Below are positions 4,720 through 7,530 of a stretch of 7,530 nt of DNA, one piece after another. This stretch comes from Methylocapsa sp. (GTDB lineage: Bacteria; Pseudomonadota; Alphaproteobacteria; Rhizobiales; Beijerinckiaceae). The stretch is taken from contig PLUZ01000133.1 in NCBI GenBank assembly GCA_003162995.1, positions 1 to 7,530 of the forward strand, given 5' to 3'. The position numbers were made by a program, and so were the translations under genes. The first letter of the stretch is position 1. Every line of letters begins with the position of its first letter. The notes beneath the pieces were generated by a model. That model had not been told where the DNA came from, searched no databases, and saw only the letters and a program-made list of their open reading frames with translations.

Positions 4720-7530
4720 ATGTCGCATAAGCTTCAACTCGGAATGGGCTTCACATTTGAGCAGCTTTATACAGTCGAGGGGGTGGTAGCGGTCGACCAG
4801 GCGTTCATCGCACATCTCGCCGAAACCGACGCCGCGCTTCACGACCGTCTCGTCGCCGCGCGCACGGACGCCGCGGCGCTCGACGCCAAAGAGCAGTCGG
4901 ATCTCATCATCGACGCGGCGCCGCATGTTGAGGATTTCATCGGGCGTCTCTTTGGCATTTCCGATGAGATCGCGGCGATGCAGGCGCGCCACAATGAGCT
5001 CGCGCCGATCTATGCGGTCAAGCGTCTCTTCGTTCAGCGCCAAGCCGTCAAAGGCGTCACGGTGGAAGACGCCGAGGCTATCGATGGGCCAGCCACCAAG
5101 GCGGAACTCGAAGATTACTTCGGCGAGCCGCTCACCGAATTGAGCTACGCCCGCCACGTGCAATCCTGGCTCGATAATGAAACCCACGAGGCGGCTCTCG
5201 ATCTGGCTGCGGACTACGCGGCTTGGGCGACGCTTACCGAAGCCGGCCAGGCTGCGCATAAATCCGCGGTATTGTTTCGCGTGCCCCATAAGCTCCATTC
5301 CGAGCATCTCGTCCCGGTCGAGACGGAAGTCATCGACGGCGTGACTCAGGCACGTCTGCCGAAAGACCATCACAGGCATCGCGACGGCTTCGCGCTGACC
5401 GACCATGGCATGGATTTGCGCGGCTCGCTCGATCAAGCGAATTACTGCATCTGGTGCCACAATCAGGGCAAGGATAGCTGCTCGCACGGATTGAAGGATA
5501 AGGAGACCGGCGCCTTCAAGGACAGTGCCTTCGGCGTGCCACTGGCCGGATGTCCGCTCGAAGAAAAAATCTCCGAGGTGAATTTATTGAAAGCACGCGG
5601 TTTCGCGATTGCCGCGATCGCGGTCGCAACGGTCGATAACCCGATGTGCGCGGGGACCGGTCACCGCATCTGCAATGATTGCATGAAGTCCTGCATCTAT
5701 CAGAAACAGGACCCCGTCGACATACCCCAGCTCGAGACCGAGACCTTGAAGGGCCTTTTGTCCCTGCCTTGGGGTTTCGAGATCTACTCTTTGCTGACGC
5801 GTTGGAGCCCGCTCAATCTGAACCGCGCGGTGCTGAAGCCTGCCACGAATTATAAGGTCCTCGTCGTCGGACTTGGGCCGGCCGGCTATACGCTCTCGCA
5901 TCATTTGATGAACGAGGGTCATACCGTCATCGCGGTCGACGGATTGAAGATCGAACCGCTCGATCCGGCCTTGTCGGGCGTCGATCGGTTCGGCAAACGC
6001 GTTCCATTTGAACCCGTCTACGACGTGAAGACCTTGATCGAACCCTTGGAAACCCGCTCCAGCGCAGGCTTCGGCGGCGTCGCAGAATATGGCATTACCG
6101 TTCGCTGGGACAAAAACTTTCTGAAGATCATCCGGTTGTTGCTGGAACGCCGGAGCCAGTTCACGATGATCGGCGGCGTCCGCTTCGGCGGAACGATTGG
6201 CATCGATAAGGCCTTCGAACTCGGCTTCGATCACATCGCGCTCTGCGCGGGCGCGGGGCGCCCGACCGTAATTCCGATAAAGAACGGCTTGGCACCGGGC
6301 GTCCGGCAGGCGTCTGACTTCCTGATGGCCCTGCAATTGACCGGCGCCGCGAAGTTCGATTCGATCGCAAACTTGCAGCTCCGCATGCCTGTTGTCGTCA
6401 TTGGCGGCGGCCTGACCGCGATCGACGCCGCCACGGAGGCCATGGCCTATTATCCGGTGCAGGTCGAGAAATTCCTCACTCGCTATGAAACGCTCATCGC
6501 CGAACATGGCGACATTGTCGTGCGTTCGATCTGGTCCGAGGCTGAGGCTGAGATCGCCGACGAATTTATCCACCATGCGCAGGCCATTCGCGCCGAGCGT
6601 AAGGCTGCGCATGCGGCGGGGACAAAGCCCAAGATTGCCGAACTGATGGAGCAATGGGGCGGGGTGACGATCGCCTATCGCCGCCGTCTCATTGACTCGC
6701 CGAGCTACACGCTCAACCATGAAGAAGTGAACTTGGCCATGCAGGAAGGCATCCGCTTCGCGGAAGGCCTCACCCCCGAGGAGGTTAAGGTCGACCGCTT
6801 CGGGATGGCGGAGGCTTTGGTCGTCTCGACGAAAGGCGGTGATCAATTTAGGCTGCCCGCGCGTGCGATCATCGTGGCGGCGGGAACCCAGCCGAACACA
6901 GTGCTTGGCCGCGAAGATCCGCAGAATGTCGTGCTCGATGGCCGTTACTTCCAAGCTTATAGCGAGGACGGTGCGCCCGTCAGTCCGGAAAAATCGTGCA
7001 AGCCGAATGATGTTCATGTGTTGATGAGCGCGCGTCCCGAGGGACGGGCGATCAGCTTCTTCGGCGACCTCCATCCGAGTTTTGCCGGCAATGTCGTGAA
7101 GGCGATGGCGAGCGCCAAATTAGGCTATCCCATCATCAACCGGAAAATGGCGTCGATTGAGGCCACGGCCGTGGCGCCGGGCGCGCTCGTCAAAACAATG
7201 AATGAAGGCTTGCGCGCCGCCGTCCAATCGGTTGAGCGGCTGACGCCAAATATCGTCGAGGTGACTGTCAGCGCGCCCTTCGCGGCACGTGGCTTCGAGC
7301 CGGGGCAATTCTATCGCTTGCAGAATTTCGAGGCTTTGGCGCCGCGCATCGATGGCACGACGCTCATGATGGAAGGCTTGGCGCTCACCGGCGCTTCGGT
7401 CGACAAGGAGAAAGGCCTTTTGTCGACGATTGTGCTGGAAATGGGCGGATCGTCGGATCTCTGCGCGCATTTGCAGCCTGGCGAGCCCGTCATCTTGATG
7501 GGCCCGACCGGCGAGCCAACCGAAACGCCG
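4720..7530 (+). CDS. Large Fe-S flavoprotein: GltD/NfnB-like module fused to FNR (NfnA-like) module, 3' partial
   Basis: 937 codons, open to the right edge. ATG 4720 is chosen as first after an in-frame TGA (4687); ATG 4744 is possible, and the ribosome-binding site is weak for both. Residues 1-240 form a mostly helical region I do not recognise. A cysteine cluster follows (Cys243, 246, 254, 278 and Cys310, 318, 321, 325), placed like the two [4Fe-4S] sites ahead of GltD and dihydropyrimidine dehydrogenase cores. Then come FAD motif GLGPAG (384-389), NAD(P)H motif VVVIGGGLTAID (558-569), VTIAYRR (649-655), AAGTQPNT (720-727) and an FNR flavin barrel from about 830 with PGQFYRL (861-867). The window ends near GPTGEP, just before the FNR NAD domain; perhaps 120-200 residues are missing. 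Known relatives (NfnAB, SudAB, GltD) move electrons between NAD(P)H, flavins and Fe-S. A soluble NAD(P)H-ferredoxin or similar reductase is inferred; the partner is unknown. Confidence 0.85.
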   Translation, partial: MSHKLQLGMGFTFEQLYTVEGVVAVDQAFIAHLAETDAALHDRLVAARTDAAALDAKEQSDLIIDAAPHVEDFIGRLFGISDEIAAMQARHNELAPIYAVKRLFVQRQAVKGVTVEDAEAIDGPATKAELEDYFGEPLTELSYARHVQSWLDNETHEAALDLAADYAAWATLTEAGQAAHKSAVLFRVPHKLHSEHLVPVETEVIDGVTQARLPKDHHRHRDGFALTDHGMDLRGSLDQANYCIWCHNQGKDSCSHGLKDKETGAFKDSAFGVPLAGCPLEEKISEVNLLKARGFAIAAIAVATVDNPMCAGTGHRICNDCMKSCIYQKQDPVDIPQLETETLKGLLSLPWGFEIYSLLTRWSPLNLNRAVLKPATNYKVLVVGLGPAGYTLSHHLMNEGHTVIAVDGLKIEPLDPALSGVDRFGKRVPFEPVYDVKTLIEPLETRSSAGFGGVAEYGITVRWDKNFLKIIRLLLERRSQFTMIGGVRFGGTIGIDKAFELGFDHIALCAGAGRPTVIPIKNGLAPGVRQASDFLMALQLTGAAKFDSIANLQLRMPVVVIGGGLTAIDAATEAMAYYPVQVEKFLTRYETLIAEHGDIVVRSIWSEAEAEIADEFIHHAQAIRAERKAAHAAGTKPKIAELMEQWGGVTIAYRRRLIDSPSYTLNHEEVNLAMQEGIRFAEGLTPEEVKVDRFGMAEALVVSTKGGDQFRLPARAIIVAAGTQPNTVLGREDPQNVVLDGRYFQAYSEDGAPVSPEKSCKPNDVHVLMSARPEGRAISFFGDLHPSFAGNVVKAMASAKLGYPIINRKMASIEATAVAPGALVKTMNEGLRAAVQSVERLTPNIVEVTVSAPFAARGFEPGQFYRLQNFEALAPRIDGTTLMMEGLALTGASVDKEKGLLSTIVLEMGGSSDLCAHLQPGEPVILMGPTGEPTETP

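Noticed and set aside
4656..4730. 24-codon frame overlapping the flavoprotein start, possible leader peptide
   Set aside because: No ribosome-binding site, regulatory codon run or attenuator hairpin could be found.
4678..5487. Minus-strand open frame of 269 codons
   Set aside because: It lies opposite the N-terminal part of the flavoprotein gene in the codon register typical of complement shadows, with no motif or ribosome-binding site.
5584..7074. Minus-strand open frame of 496 codons
   Set aside because: It is antisense to the GltD-FNR flavoprotein, which shows continuous family motifs on the plus strand. The minus product is rich in Arg, His and Asp, as expected from the complement of a GC-rich gene, and shows no known fold.
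1..7530. CRISPR array, toxin-antitoxin pair, phage or anti-phage defence system
   Set aside because: No spaced repeats, no paired small genes with matching motifs, and no nuclease, helicase or phage structural motifs were seen on either strand.

Overview
The window looks like a high-GC proteobacterial chromosome, most likely an alphaproteobacterium of the Rhizobiales (Beijerinckiaceae/Methylocystaceae/Bradyrhizobiaceae type). This is an inference. It rests on the palindromic intergenic element at 4290-4404, which resembles one I know as abundant in those genomes, and on the style of the IS5 and IS3 remnants. No rRNA, tRNA or CRISPR array was seen.

Layout. 1-157 (minus): frameshifted IS5-family transposase remnant, running off the left edge. 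211-1587 (minus): intact flavin disulfide oxidoreductase of the MerA-like/RclA-like group, with its own promoter (TTAACG-17-TATAAT) whose spacer carries a dyad. 1690-2490 (minus): the NAD-binding and 2Fe-2S ferredoxin end of a reductase that has lost its FAD-binding (and probably MOSC) front. 2656-2880 (plus): C-terminal scrap of an NADPH-dependent FMN reductase. 2954-3697 (plus): intact short-chain dehydrogenase-like protein whose catalytic Asn, Ser and Tyr positions read Glu, Thr and Leu. 3748-4080 (plus): front third of a NitT/TauT (NMT1/THI5-like) substrate-binding protein, broken. 4179-4289 (minus): scrap of an IS3-family OrfB. 4290-4404: two-part palindromic repeat. 4405-4719: gene-free stretch with a short dyad and a perfect 16-bp tandem repeat bearing ATTTGCAT. 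4720 to the right edge (plus): 937 codons of a very large iron-sulfur flavoprotein fusing a GltD/NfnB-like module to an FNR/NfnA-like module; the 3' end lies outside the window.

Interpretation. 1-4400 reads as a scar zone: two transposase remnants bracket several genes missing one end. Two intact enzymes survive in it (the MerA-like oxidoreductase and the SDR-like protein). The right part is an intact housekeeping-like redox locus. Electron-transfer proteins recur (NAD(P)H-flavin-disulfide, NADH-flavin-2Fe-2S, FMN reductase, GltD-FNR fusion), but the breaks and the mixed strands argue against one working operon. The most rewarding objects are the fused flavoprotein, with its roughly 70-residue insertion in the NADPH domain and uncharacterised N-terminal region; the SDR with a replaced catalytic tetrad; and the promoter with an operator-like dyad in its spacer.
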